The notes under the pieces: generated by a model
Databases searched by the model: none
What the model was told of the DNA's origin: nothing
What the model saw: the letters and a program-made list of their open reading frames with translations, nothing else
Source of the DNA: Myxococcales bacterium
GTDB lineage: Bacteria > Myxococcota > Myxococcia > Myxococcales > Myxococcaceae
DNA: 64,000 bases
Direction of reading: 5' to 3'
NCBI GenBank assembly: GCA_016191815.1
Contig: JACPVI010000075.1
Span: 24,208 to 88,207 of the forward strand
Program-made: the position numbers and the translations under genes
Part shown: positions 50,443-59,406 of the stretch, one piece after another
Layout of the letters: every line of letters starts with the position of its first letter
Numbering within the stretch: the first letter of the stretch is position 1

Positions 50443-51867
50443 TCAGCGCCCTCCATCGGACGCCGGCCAGGAGGGCAGCTCCCAATTCCCCAGCACCTCC
50501 AACGCTCGCTCCGGCGTCAACGGAGGGCTTCGCCTCAGCCACTCCAGCATCTGCGCATCGCATCCCGAGCCGTCGGCGATGGAGGTCACCGCTCCTCGGG
50601 TATCCTTCCGGCTCAGCTGGCCGAGCGAGGCATGCATGCCCACCGCCTCGACCACCGCCGAGCACCTCGAGATGGCGTTGCACTCGAACGCCCTCCTCAT
50701 CACGTGCTCGGGCACTCCAGGAAGAAGGAAATTGGGCGCCGCCCGCGCCGTGCGGCGGTAGGCATCGAGCGCCGCGGCATCGTGGGGCCGCCAGCCAGAG
50801 AGTGGCAAACCCGCCGAGGCGGCCGCTTCGTATGCGGCCGCCTCGATGCGCAAAAGGCCCAGCGCGACCATGTCGGCGAGGAGCAACCCGGTGGTGCGCA
50901 ACAGCAAGGCGAGCTGCCGCACGTCCTGCGAGGCGGCGGCCAAGTCACCTGCGCGGAGGGCGCGGGCGAACCGCAGCTTGGCCCAGGTCATCAAGTCGAA
51001 GAAGTTCGGAATCGGCGCCTCCACGAACTGCACCTCTCGCCCATCCCGCAAGGGCCCTTCGGCCAGCACGTCCCAGTGGTCGAACTGGTGCAGCTCGCCC
51101 ATCCAGGAGAAGTCCAGGCCCGCGTAGTCCTGCTCGCGAACCCGCTTGGGCCAGTCGTTGCCGTATTCACGCATCCGCTGGCGGAGCGGCTCGGAGAGGT
51201 GCAGCAACCCCGGAGGGCGTACGCCTCCCTCCCAGTCGACGCGCACCGTCATGTACGAGGAGGCATCGCGGCGCCTGGCAGTCGCGGGCTGCTCGAGCCC
51301 GGCGCGGGCCAGGCGCGCCGACTCCTCGCAGAACGACTCGACCGACCTTTCGGCGGCCGCAGCGTTGCGCTCGAGCCACTCGGTCCCCACCGCGGAATGC
51401 ACGGGCGTTGCGGCTGCCGCCTCCGCGGATTCCTCTCCCACCAAATCCACACCCACCTCGGCGTGAGGTTCTTGACCCGCCGCAGACGCGGACAGATTTC
51501 GCCTCGGCTCCGGCCGTGCAGCCGACGGAGGAGGGTCGCCGATCCGTCTCTCGCCCCGGTCAGCCGGCGCGCTCTCGGACGACCGGGGAGGCGTAGCAGG
51601 CTCCTCAAGCTCCTCGGACGGCCACAGCCACCACCCGCCGAGCGCGGCAAGAAGCAGCGCGACGAGCAAGAGCCACCCGGTCCTCCGCTGCGCAGTAAAG
51701 GCCACCGCGGCATTCTCAGCCTGAAGGCCCGCCGCGAAAAGCCGGATGCGCCGCCAAGCGCACTCCGGAAGCTCACCCAACGCCGCATCTGCCCAAAGCC
51801 CATTAGCGCTCGCAAGCCCGCTGATGCGGCGCCACGCAGGCCCGATGTTCCGGAATTCACGGCTCAC
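50443..51867 (-). CDS. Membrane-anchored protein of unknown function
   Basis: A GTG start is assumed, giving about 474 residues, because an upstream ATG would overlap the divergent methyltransferase start; the start is uncertain. A cytoplasmic N-terminal part (about 1-60, REFRNIGPAWRRISGLASANG) is followed by a transmembrane helix (GWLLLVALLLAALGGWWLW), a low-complexity linker and a helical domain (FDHWDVLAEGPLRDGREVQF, AKLRFARALRAGDLAAASQDV). I recognise no family. It may sit in the inner membrane and act in the periplasm. The gene follows the ALDH-ADH fusion gene convergently, 30 nt apart. Confidence 0.6.
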   Translation of the reverse strand: MSREFRNIGPAWRRISGLASANGLWADAALGELPECAWRRIRLFAAGLQAENAAVAFTAQRRTGWLLLVALLLAALGGWWLWPSEELEEPATPPRSSESAPADRGERRIGDPPPSAARPEPRRNLSASAAGQEPHAEVGVDLVGEESAEAAAATPVHSAVGTEWLERNAAAAERSVESFCEESARLARAGLEQPATARRRDASSYMTVRVDWEGGVRPPGLLHLSEPLRQRMREYGNDWPKRVREQDYAGLDFSWMGELHQFDHWDVLAEGPLRDGREVQFVEAPIPNFFDLMTWAKLRFARALRAGDLAAASQDVRQLALLLRTTGLLLADMVALGLLRIEAAAYEAAASAGLPLSGWRPHDAAALDAYRRTARAAPNFLLPGVPEHVMRRAFECNAISRCSAVVEAVGMHASLGQLSRKDTRGAVTSIADGSGCDAQMLEWLRRSPPLTPERALEVLGNWELPSWPASDGGR

Positions 51868-51885
51868 CTTTTCGATTGCGGCGGC

Positions 51886-52866
51886 GTGACTATTCTCTTC
51901 GCTGTGTTCCGGGTCGACGTCGCGCTCACCGAGGACCGCATCGCCGCAGAGTTGCTGCAGGCGCTCGAGCGCCGAGCGCTCCCGGAGAAATTCTTCTACT
52001 GGTCGCCCCTCTCGGTCCGGGCCTGGCTCGACCTGTGCGCAGAGGGCGCATACCGAAACTTCAGCCGCTCCTGCCTGCTGGTGGAGCGCCACGCGGAAGA
52101 GCTGGCCTCGCTCTCACCGCCGGGCCGCCTCGAGGTGGTCAGCCTCGGAGCCGGGCAGGGCACGAAAGACGCACGGTTGCTGGACGCGCTCCGTTCGCAG
52201 GGGCGGCGGCCGCTCTACCGGCCGGTCGATGCCAGCATCGCTCTTTTGGAGATGGCGATGGGAGAGGCGGCGAGGGCGGGCGTCTCGGCGCTGGGGCTCA
52301 AGGCGGACTTCACCGACCCCGAGCAGCTTCGGGGCCTCTCGCGGCGAGGAGCGCCCCCGCGGATCTTCCTCATGCTGGGCGGCACCCTGGGGGCGTTCGA
52401 GCCCATCTCCCTCGCCTGCCAGCTCTCCCGGCTCATGCGGGAGCAGGACTTGGCGGTAGTGGACGGCGAGCTTTTCGCCGGAGCCGAGACGCTCTCGGGC
52501 TACGCCAATCCGGTCAACGCCCGCTTCGCCTTCGCTCCGCTCGCCGCGTTGGGGCTGAGCGAGCGGGAGGGAACGCTGGACTTTTGCCTCGAGAAGGACT
52601 CCCGAAGAGACGGGCTCCACCGGGTGGTAAAGCGCTTCACTCCCCAGCGCGACCTGGAGTTGGCGGTGGCCGGGCGGGCGGTCTCCTTCCGCGCCGGCGA
52701 GCGCCTGGAGATGAGCCCTTCGCACAAGTTCGAGCCCGGCAGGCTGAACGAACTGCTCGCGGAGGCAGGGCTGTCGCGCGTGGCCGAATTCGAATCGCCC
52801 GATCGCCGCTTTCTGATGGCGGTGGCGCGGCGAGCCGCGCCTCAGAGGCCAGGGTCCTCTTTGTAG
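51886..52866 (+). CDS. L-histidine N-alpha-methyltransferase-like protein (EgtD family)
   Basis: The 326-residue protein from a GTG start has the Methyltransf_33 pattern: LPEKFFYWSPLSVRAWLDLC, RLEVVSLGAGQGTKDARLLDAL (SAM motif), YRPVDASIALLEMA, and FLMLGGTLGAFEP (the G-G/S-x-x-G-N-like segment) with a C-terminal FSPSHKFEPGRLNELLAEAGL. EgtD makes hercynine in ergothioneine synthesis. The EgtB partner is not adjacent and some EgtD residues are not recognisable, so this may act on another amino-acid substrate. A second GTG 18 nt later is an alternative start. It overlaps the transglutaminase gene by 25 nt at its 3' end. Confidence 0.75.
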   Translation: MTILFAVFRVDVALTEDRIAAELLQALERRALPEKFFYWSPLSVRAWLDLCAEGAYRNFSRSCLLVERHAEELASLSPPGRLEVVSLGAGQGTKDARLLDALRSQGRRPLYRPVDASIALLEMAMGEAARAGVSALGLKADFTDPEQLRGLSRRGAPPRIFLMLGGTLGAFEPISLACQLSRLMREQDLAVVDGELFAGAETLSGYANPVNARFAFAPLAALGLSEREGTLDFCLEKDSRRDGLHRVVKRFTPQRDLELAVAGRAVSFRAGERLEMSPSHKFEPGRLNELLAEAGLSRVAEFESPDRRFLMAVARRAAPQRPGSSL

Positions 52867-53831
52867 TTGAGCGAGGTCTTCACCGCCCGGTAGGGCTTCC
52901 CTTCCAGCTCGACGTGCGGATAGACGAAGAAGTTGAGCGGCCCGCTCCGGTGGCCATCGCCCAGCCAGAGGTCTCGCTCCACCGAGAACAGCACCCGGTC
53001 GGCCGGCTGTGCGCCGAAGAAGCTGTCCCGGCACTCGCGCCGCTTCCACGCCTCAGAGGCGTCCACCGGGAGCCAGCCGGCGCCTGGCAGGTACACCTGC
53101 GCCCAGCAGTGATATCCGTCGATCCTTCCCTTTGGCCCCACCGGCACCGGAAATCCGATTTCGAAGCGGGTGGGGATTCCCTCCGCACGCGCCAGCGAAA
53201 CGAAGAGCGCATGGAAGTCGGTGCAGTTGCCGTAGCGCGCGCTGCATGCCCAGTAGGTGCTGCCGTTGCCCCAGCCCCTCCCCACCTTCTTGTATTCCAT
53301 GTGGTCGATCACGTAGTCGTAGACGGCCCGCGCGCGGCCACGGGGCGAGCTCGCCTTGGGCAGGTCTCGCCGAATGTGGTCGACCAGCGGGCCGGCGGTC
53401 GGCACCAGGCGCTGCGGGCTCAGGAAGGCTGAGAGTCTCCGTAGGTCCTCGGGTGAGTAGTCCGCATCGGCTGGGGCCGTCCGCCGGACCGCCCGCCGGA
53501 CCACCTGGTATTCGACGGTCGCGGAAATCTCCCTCCCGTCGGACCTATGGAGGTGCCCGTGCCAGAATCGCGTGCCGAACTTCGACTCGGTCCGCTGCTC
53601 GCCGGGAATGCTCGCGCGAATCTCTCGGACCAGCACCTCTTGCTCCGGAGCCTCCTGCGCCAGCGGCACGAAGACGTCAATCGGCCCTCTGCCCTCGGGC
53701 ACCGGTTCGAGCCGGACCTCGTACTGCAGCGTGAAAGAGCGCTCCTCGGGTCCCAGGCATTCGGCAGGGCCGGCGACTGCCTTGCCGCCCGCCGCCGCCG
53801 CCCCCGCCGCGAGCAAGGCCGCCCAGCTCAT
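52842..53831 (-). CDS. Secreted transglutaminase-like protein
   Basis: The 329-residue protein has an N-terminal signal-like segment (MSWAALLAAGAAAAGGKAVA), a beta-rich part (about 25-125) and a transglutaminase-like domain (about 145-270) with the triad Cys203 in ARYGNCTDFHALF, His241 in YHCWAQVYLP and Asp257 in WLPVDASEA. Such domains hydrolyse or cross-link peptides or act on peptidoglycan in the periplasm. Its ATG overlaps the upstream lipoprotein stop (ATGA), so both are coupled. It overlaps the convergent EgtD-like gene by 25 nt. Confidence 0.88.
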   Translation of the reverse strand: MSWAALLAAGAAAAGGKAVAGPAECLGPEERSFTLQYEVRLEPVPEGRGPIDVFVPLAQEAPEQEVLVREIRASIPGEQRTESKFGTRFWHGHLHRSDGREISATVEYQVVRRAVRRTAPADADYSPEDLRRLSAFLSPQRLVPTAGPLVDHIRRDLPKASSPRGRARAVYDYVIDHMEYKKVGRGWGNGSTYWACSARYGNCTDFHALFVSLARAEGIPTRFEIGFPVPVGPKGRIDGYHCWAQVYLPGAGWLPVDASEAWKRRECRDSFFGAQPADRVLFSVERDLWLGDGHRSGPLNFFVYPHVELEGKPYRAVKTSLNYKEDPGL

Positions 53832-54409
53832 TGGATCTCGATCGGGTCGTCGTTCTCGAAGGTGTACCGCGCGCGCTTCACCCACGCGCTCCCTTGCTGC
53901 TCGGGATGCTTGTGGATGCGCTCCTCGGTGACGACCAGCGTCCCCTCGCGGAGCTGAAGCCAGAAGTCCAGGTCGTACAGCTTCTCGCCCTCCGCGCCCA
54001 CCGGGTGGAAGTCGGTGCAGGCGAAGTACCCCCGTTTTTCGATCTTCCGGACCGGATCGTGAATCTTGACGAACTCCAAGGAGAGGGCCTCCCGGCTCCG
54101 TTCGTCGGTGATGCGGAACGCGCCTCCTCCATCGCGCACCCTGGCGGTGATGTACGCCCCCATCGCCTCCTTGATCTGCTCCGCGGTGACCCCTCGGGCC
54201 CTTTGGCCGGCGTGTTCGGCAGCGGCACCTGCGTGCTCCGCCGCCACGCCCGCGTGCTCCACGCTCTTGCCGGCATGCTCGGCCGTCGTTCCCGGATGTT
54301 CGCCCCCCAACTCGGAGCGCCGACCCGGGTCGCCCACCTCCGCGGTGGTCTTGCAGCTCGTCAGCCCGAGCAGGGCCAGCGCCAGGACCGCCGCCTGTGC
54401 GTTCTTCAT
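53828..54409 (-). CDS. Lipoprotein with EHAG heptad-like repeats
   Basis: From MKNAQAAVLALALLGLTSC the protein has 193 residues; the lipobox Cys is residue 19. Residues about 33-66 repeat a 7-residue unit of the form x-x-x-EHAG five times (GGEHPG, AEHAG, VEHAG, AEHAG, AEHAG). A globular domain follows (ITARVRDGGGAFRITDERSRE to FENDDPIEIQ) with HPVGAEGEKLYDLDFWLQL. No family is known to me; the repeat resembles a short amphipathic helix. A GGAGGC ribosome binding site supports the start. It is translated just ahead of the transglutaminase. Confidence 0.7.
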   Translation of the reverse strand: MKNAQAAVLALALLGLTSCKTTAEVGDPGRRSELGGEHPGTTAEHAGKSVEHAGVAAEHAGAAAEHAGQRARGVTAEQIKEAMGAYITARVRDGGGAFRITDERSREALSLEFVKIHDPVRKIEKRGYFACTDFHPVGAEGEKLYDLDFWLQLREGTLVVTEERIHKHPEQQGSAWVKRARYTFENDDPIEIQ

Positions 54410-54762
54410 CGAATGCCTCCGGTGTGAGTGCCGGTAGATGCACCCTGTGGTCCCGAGGTTCAATCGCACCCGAGGGAAACGCCGAGGCCGAAAGTGGACG
54501 GTCCCTACCCCGGTCCAGGGCTCGCCAGCCCACCGGGGCGGCCCCGCCGCCTTCGGCAGGAGCAAAGCAGCGCTGCTGCCAGTGCGGTGGAGCTACAGCC
54601 CCCGGCGCCGCCGCAGCCGCAGGGCTCTCGCAAGTTACCAGCCCCCGCCCGGCGACGCTTGCGACGTACCCTGGTGGCATATCCTCTCCCTTGCTCGGCC
54701 GCATGCAAGCCGGTTCCGGGCCGAAACTGGATGCCGGCCAGAAACGGTGCTGATCTGTCGGC
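54410..54762. other. Intergenic region between divergent genes
   Basis: About 350 nt between the EHAG lipoprotein gene and the membrane transporter gene, which run apart, so promoters for both should lie here. I found no clear boxes. On the minus strand a short frame shows a Cys/Gly-rich tail CGCGGAGGCSSTALAAALL followed by basic residues, like a MYXO-CTERM sorting tail without a protein ahead of it (see findings). No RNA gene is visible. Confidence 0.4.
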
Positions 54763-55875
54763 GTGGCGCGCGCGGCTGAAGGCAGCACCGGGCGGCTGCT
54801 GCAGCTTTGCAGCGCGTACTTCTCCTTCTACGTCGTCACCGGCGTGACGGTGAAGTACTTCCTCGGCAGCGCCGAGAAGGGCTTCCCCGGGCAAAACGAG
54901 ATGGAGTTCCTCGCCTACAGCACCCTGGGGGGAACCCTGGTGTGCCTCTTGGTGGCGGTGGGCCGCGGCTGGTACCGGCTCAAGTCCAACGGGAGCATCC
55001 GCCTGCTCGGGCTCAATCTGCCGCGCGAGCTTCTCTACATCGTGCCCTCGGGAGTGTGCACCGCGGTGGTGATTCCCACCACCACCCTCATGTACACGCT
55101 TCCCATCTCGGTGATGGTGGCGATGGTCATCATGCGCGGGAGCGTGATCGTCATCAGCCGGGCGGTGGATGCGATTCAGATTCGCCAGGGGCTGCTTCGG
55201 AAGAAGGTCTACCGGGAGGAGGACCTCGCGGTGGTCTTCGCCCTGCTAGCGGTGGGAGTGAATCTCTTGTGGGTGCGGGAGGGGAGTTTCGAATTTCTCT
55301 CCTCGCCGGCGGCGGTGGGCGTTCTGGGCAGCTACGTCGCCGCCTACGCACTGCGCATCTACATCATGAACTACTACAAGAACACCCGCGGCAAGGGCGT
55401 GCCGCAGGACAACAAGGGCTTCTTCGCCCTGGAGCAGATCTCCGCCACCGCCACCTTGGCCGCGGTGGCGGCGCTTCTCTACTTCGCGCCCTGGGAGGTC
55501 GGCCAGCTTGCCCAGTTCCGGGCGGCCATCGCCGCGCCGCATCCGCAGTGGCCGGGCGCGGTGCTGGCCGGGACTGCCTACGGCGCGGTGGCCTTCTTCT
55601 CGGTCTTCATCTTCATGTTCCAGGGGAGGACCGCCACCTTCGCCGGGCTGGTGAACCGCCTCACCTCGCTGGTGGCGGGTACCACTGCCACCTTGGCCTC
55701 GGCGCTGCTTCTGGCCTCGAAGTACCCCAAGCCGGAGGACTGGCTGTCGCTCGGCTTCATCCTGGTGGCGGTAGGCTTCCTCAGCCTCGCCGAGCGCAAG
55801 CGCGCTTCCGAGTTGGCTCTCCCCTCTGCTCCGCCGCCGGCGCCGGCTACAGTCGGGGGCGCGCCTTCGAGCTAG
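54763..55875 (+). CDS. Multi-pass membrane protein (EamA/drug-metabolite transporter-like)
   Basis: A GTG start gives 370 residues with about ten hydrophobic helices arranged in two halves, including FYVVTGVTVKYFLGSAEKG, PSGVCTAVVIPTTTLMYTLPISVMVAMVIMRGSVIVI and GLVNRLTSLVAGTTATLASALLL. The helix order fits a DMT/EamA-like exporter, but the classical EamA motif is weak, so the family is a tentative call. It lies 21 nt before the amidase and may share its transcript. Confidence 0.6.
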   Translation: MARAAEGSTGRLLQLCSAYFSFYVVTGVTVKYFLGSAEKGFPGQNEMEFLAYSTLGGTLVCLLVAVGRGWYRLKSNGSIRLLGLNLPRELLYIVPSGVCTAVVIPTTTLMYTLPISVMVAMVIMRGSVIVISRAVDAIQIRQGLLRKKVYREEDLAVVFALLAVGVNLLWVREGSFEFLSSPAAVGVLGSYVAAYALRIYIMNYYKNTRGKGVPQDNKGFFALEQISATATLAAVAALLYFAPWEVGQLAQFRAAIAAPHPQWPGAVLAGTAYGAVAFFSVFIFMFQGRTATFAGLVNRLTSLVAGTTATLASALLLASKYPKPEDWLSLGFILVAVGFLSLAERKRASELALPSAPPPAPATVGGAPSS

Positions 55876-55896
55876 CGGCGCACCGGGGAGATTCGC

Positions 55897-57549
55897 ATGG
55901 GAGAGATGCGCATGGCGGGCGCGCTTTTGGCGGTTGCCCGCTGGATGGCGAACCGGCCCTTCACCAGGTCCATCCTCTGGAGCCTCGCCAGCAAGGACTT
56001 TCGCATCGCCGAGCTTCTGGCCCTCTCGGCCGACCACCGCCTGCCGCTAGATGATCTCCCCCGCCCGGTCCAAGGCGCGCCGCCTCGCCGGTGGGGAGAG
56101 GGAGAGCTCGGCGTCCCCACCTGCCGCCGCTGCAGCGGGCGCATGCTTCGGGCCGCCTACGCCTCCAAGTCCACCAGCCCTTCTTCGGTCCTGGAGTCGG
56201 TCCTCCTCCGCGTGGGGAAGGGAGACTTCGGCGACTCCACCCACAGCCCATTCGCGGTGCTCGACGAGGAGCGGGCCCGCGCCGCCGCCGCCGCCAGCTC
56301 GGCGAGGTGGAAAGAGGGCCGGCCGCTGGGCCCGCTGGACGGCGTGGTGGTGGCGGTGAAGGACGAGTTCGACTTCCAGGGGCTGCCCACCCGCGGAGGC
56401 TGCCTCTACCTCGACCAGCCCGCGCCCGCCGACGCCTTCCTCACCCGGCGGCTCCGCGAGGAAGGAGCAGTCCTCCTCGGCAAGACGCACGCCACCGAGT
56501 GGGGCCTCAACCCGCTCGGCTACAGCCAGCACTTCGACTTTCCCCGCAACGTCTACCACTCCGACCGGGGCGCGGGAGGCTCCTCCACCGGCTCCGCGGT
56601 GGCGGTGGGGCTTGGCCTCTGTTCGCTGGCGGTGGGCAGCGACGGAGGCGGCTCCATTCGGATTCCCTCCACGTTGAACGGAGTCTTCGGCCTCAAGCCC
56701 ACCTTCATCCGGGTGGGACGCACCGGCGACACCTGGGGCTCGAGCACCATGGCCCACATCGGCCCGATCGGCCAGTCGGTGGAGGACCTGGTGGACTTCC
56801 TCGAGGTGGCCGCCGGGGTGGACCCGCAAGATCCAAGCACCCTGCTCGCCCCGGATTACCCGGGAGTGGCCGGCGAGTGGCGGAGGGCGCTCGGCCGGGG
56901 AATCCGCGGCGCCCGCATCGGCGTTTTGGCGAAGGAGATGGCCGAGGCCACTTCTCCGATTGCCTCCGCCTGCCAAGAGGCGCTGCGCGAGCTGGAGAAA
57001 GACGGCGCCACGCTGGTCGATGTCTCGGTGCCGCTGGCGGAGCACGCGCCCGGAGTGGGCGCGCTGATCATCAGCTCGGAAGCCACCGCCAACATCTCCG
57101 ACGAGATGGTCGCGCACGGACCGCGGGTGGGCGACGAGTTGGGAGTGGTGTTCGGCCTGATGAAGAACCTCGGGGCGCGGGACTTCCTGCTCGCCTCGCG
57201 CACGCGGGCCGCGCTCCGCAGGCAAGCGGCGGCGGCTTTGGCCCCAGTGGACCTGCTTGCGCTCCCCGCCACCGCGCGCCAGGCCCCTCCCTACGGCCTC
57301 TCGGAGGGCCGCAGGGGCATCTTCGCCCCCGGCTGGATCGCGGCGATGACCCGCTTCGCCTTCCTCGCCAACCTCACCGGGCTTCCCGCCGGCATCGCGC
57401 CGGTGGGGATGAACGACGGACTCCCCCTGGCGCTGCAGCTCATCGGCGACGCCTGGGACGAGGCCTCGGTCATCGCGGCGATGGCCCACCTCGAGCGGCT
57501 GGGCCTTTGCGAAATCCAAAGGCCCAAGGGCTGGCGCTCCTCGTTGTGA
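55897..57549 (+). CDS. Amidase-signature family enzyme with N-terminal extension
   Basis: The 550-residue protein has the amidase signature with Lys155 in VVAVKDEFDF, the Ser motif GGSSTGSAVAVG (227-238) and GSDGGGSIRIPS (nucleophile Ser253), the Ser-cisSer-Lys triad. Amidases hydrolyse C-N bonds of amides. The N-terminal 130 residues are an extension with CRRCSGRM and a basic, Pro-rich part; this is unusual. The start is the ATG after the transporter stop and a GGGGAGA sequence. Substrate unknown. Confidence 0.88.
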   Translation: MGEMRMAGALLAVARWMANRPFTRSILWSLASKDFRIAELLALSADHRLPLDDLPRPVQGAPPRRWGEGELGVPTCRRCSGRMLRAAYASKSTSPSSVLESVLLRVGKGDFGDSTHSPFAVLDEERARAAAAASSARWKEGRPLGPLDGVVVAVKDEFDFQGLPTRGGCLYLDQPAPADAFLTRRLREEGAVLLGKTHATEWGLNPLGYSQHFDFPRNVYHSDRGAGGSSTGSAVAVGLGLCSLAVGSDGGGSIRIPSTLNGVFGLKPTFIRVGRTGDTWGSSTMAHIGPIGQSVEDLVDFLEVAAGVDPQDPSTLLAPDYPGVAGEWRRALGRGIRGARIGVLAKEMAEATSPIASACQEALRELEKDGATLVDVSVPLAEHAPGVGALIISSEATANISDEMVAHGPRVGDELGVVFGLMKNLGARDFLLASRTRAALRRQAAAALAPVDLLALPATARQAPPYGLSEGRRGIFAPGWIAAMTRFAFLANLTGLPAGIAPVGMNDGLPLALQLIGDAWDEASVIAAMAHLERLGLCEIQRPKGWRSSL

Positions 57550-57559
57550 GCGCGGGAAC

Positions 57560-57580
57560 TTTTCCAACTTTCTGGGAAAA
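57560..57580 (+). terminator. Short inverted repeat after the amidase gene
   Basis: TTTTCC and GGAAAA form a 6-bp stem with a 9-nt loop, AT-rich in a GC-rich genome, shortly after the stop. It could be a weak terminator. The stem is too short to be sure. Confidence 0.3.
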
Positions 57581-57655
57581 CCGAAGACGCGGGGCGACTT
57601 GCGCTCGGCTCCCCGAGGAGGGTACGACCTCACGTTTCATAAAGTGGGGTCCACC

Positions 57656-59395
57656 ATGGCCGATCGGTCTGTTTGCCGTTCGAGTGCGCCGTTGGGGCTG
57701 CTCGTGCTCACGGCGCTGGTTTTCGGGGGTTGCCAGTCGGACAAGCTGATCGCGGCTGCGTGCCGCGAGGACTCCGACTGCGAGGCCGGGCTGCTCTGCG
57801 ACAAGTTCGAGTGCGTCTCGGAGAAGAGCAAGTCCTGCGAGGTGGTGGTGGATGGAAACCCCGTCCTCCAGCCTTCGCCGCACGTGGTGTCCTTCGGAGA
57901 GCTGGACGTGCTCGAGGGCACGCAGACCATCGGGCTGCACAACATCGGCAACTGCACCCTGACGGTGTTCGAGGCCTCGCTCTCCGGCGGGGCCAGCTCG
58001 CCCTTCTCCTGCGAGGTGTGCGCCTCGGGCGGCTTCCCGATGGACATCTTCCCCAACCGCTCCCGCCCGCTGGAGCTCTCCTTCAAGGCCCCTTTGGTGG
58101 GGAGCTTCGACGACGAGCTGGTCATCCTGAGCGACGACCGCGAGTTCCCCGAGCTTCGGGTGCCGGTCCACGCGCGCTTCTTGGGCGTGCCGGACCTGAA
58201 CGTGGCGCCCAACCCGATCGACTTCGGCTTCGTGGCCCAGGGCCGCGCCTCGCAGAAGCAGGTGCAGGTGACCAACCGGGGCACCGGGACCGCTCCCATC
58301 GTGGTGCAGTCCATCGAGCTGTCGCCCAAGGGCACCCAGGACTTCACCCTCTCCGAGGTGCCGGCGGAGGCGGTCACCCTCAATCCGATCGCCAGGGATT
58401 CCACTTCGCTCCTCACCGTCCAGCTCCAGTACCACCCGCGCTCCATCGGAAAGCACCAGGCGGAGCTGTTGGTCACCACCAGCAAGGGGCAGGTGAACGT
58501 CCCGGTTTTGGGCAACGCGGAGACGCCGCCCAAGCTCACCTACTCGCCCTCCTCGATCGACCTGGGGCAGGTGCCGCTCGGGCAGTCGAACTTCCTGCCG
58601 CTCACCCTGGTGAACGAGGGCGGCGCGCCGCTTGTGGTGAGCTATAGCTGGGGAGGCCCCAAGCCCTCCACTGACCTCTTCGCCACTCCGCAGGTGGTGC
58701 CACCCATCGCCGCCGGCGCCTACCTGGAGATGCAGGTGGCGGTGACCGCCACCGGCCTGGGGCCGATCAGCGGGATGCTGATGCTCTCCACCAACGACCC
58801 CTCGCGCCCGAGCGTCACCATCCCGGTCACCGCCGAGGGCGTGCCCGGCGCCGGCCCGGAGGTGGTGAAGCTGGAGATGTACTTCGAGAACGGCTCCAAC
58901 AGCGCCTTCGACAACGACATGCGCAACGTGGACATGACGCTGGAGCACCCCTACGGCTACGTCTGCAACAAGTCGGACCCCAAGCCCACCAACTGGGGCA
59001 ACTACGGCAACCCGAGCTGGATCGCCTTCGCCCCCAAGGAGGAGCCCGAGCGCATCGTGCTCGCCAACTCCACCCAGGACGGCACCTACCGGGTGATGCT
59101 CCAGTACATGGAGGATTGCTCCTCGCTGCCCACCGCGCTGATGGCGGGCATCCTGGGCATCTCGGTGGAGGTGTTGGTGGGCGCGCTCACCAGCGGGGTG
59201 GGCCAGGTGAACGGCCAGGACGTGGCCAAGCTCATCGAGAACGTCTGCCTGAGCCACAGCAATACCAACGCCACGGTGAAGGCCTACGTGAACGGAACCC
59301 TGGTGCTCGAAAAGACAGTCACCCTGAACAAGAAGGGCGACTCGCTCTACGCGGCGGACTTGATCCGCGCCGGCGGGAAGTTCTCCGCCAAGTAG
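57656..59395 (+). CDS. Choice-of-anchor D-type lipoprotein
   Basis: From MADRSVCRSSAPLG the protein has 579 residues; the lipobox FGGC ends the signal peptide. A short Cys pattern (CREDSDCEAGLLCDKFECVS, about 38-57) precedes three or four Ig-like ASPM/choice-of-anchor domains, each with a VSFGELDVLEG or IDFGFVAQG opening and PVHARFLG-type strand ends. A C-terminal domain of about 200 residues (PEVVKLEMYFENGSN to GGKFSAK, about 380-579) is not recognised. It is surface exposed by way of a lipid anchor and probably binds partners. It is followed within 11 nt by a similar gene. Confidence 0.75.
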   Translation: MADRSVCRSSAPLGLLVLTALVFGGCQSDKLIAAACREDSDCEAGLLCDKFECVSEKSKSCEVVVDGNPVLQPSPHVVSFGELDVLEGTQTIGLHNIGNCTLTVFEASLSGGASSPFSCEVCASGGFPMDIFPNRSRPLELSFKAPLVGSFDDELVILSDDREFPELRVPVHARFLGVPDLNVAPNPIDFGFVAQGRASQKQVQVTNRGTGTAPIVVQSIELSPKGTQDFTLSEVPAEAVTLNPIARDSTSLLTVQLQYHPRSIGKHQAELLVTTSKGQVNVPVLGNAETPPKLTYSPSSIDLGQVPLGQSNFLPLTLVNEGGAPLVVSYSWGGPKPSTDLFATPQVVPPIAAGAYLEMQVAVTATGLGPISGMLMLSTNDPSRPSVTIPVTAEGVPGAGPEVVKLEMYFENGSNSAFDNDMRNVDMTLEHPYGYVCNKSDPKPTNWGNYGNPSWIAFAPKEEPERIVLANSTQDGTYRVMLQYMEDCSSLPTALMAGILGISVEVLVGALTSGVGQVNGQDVAKLIENVCLSHSNTNATVKAYVNGTLVLEKTVTLNKKGDSLYAADLIRAGGKFSAK

Positions 59396-59406
59396 GAGGC
59401 GCGACG

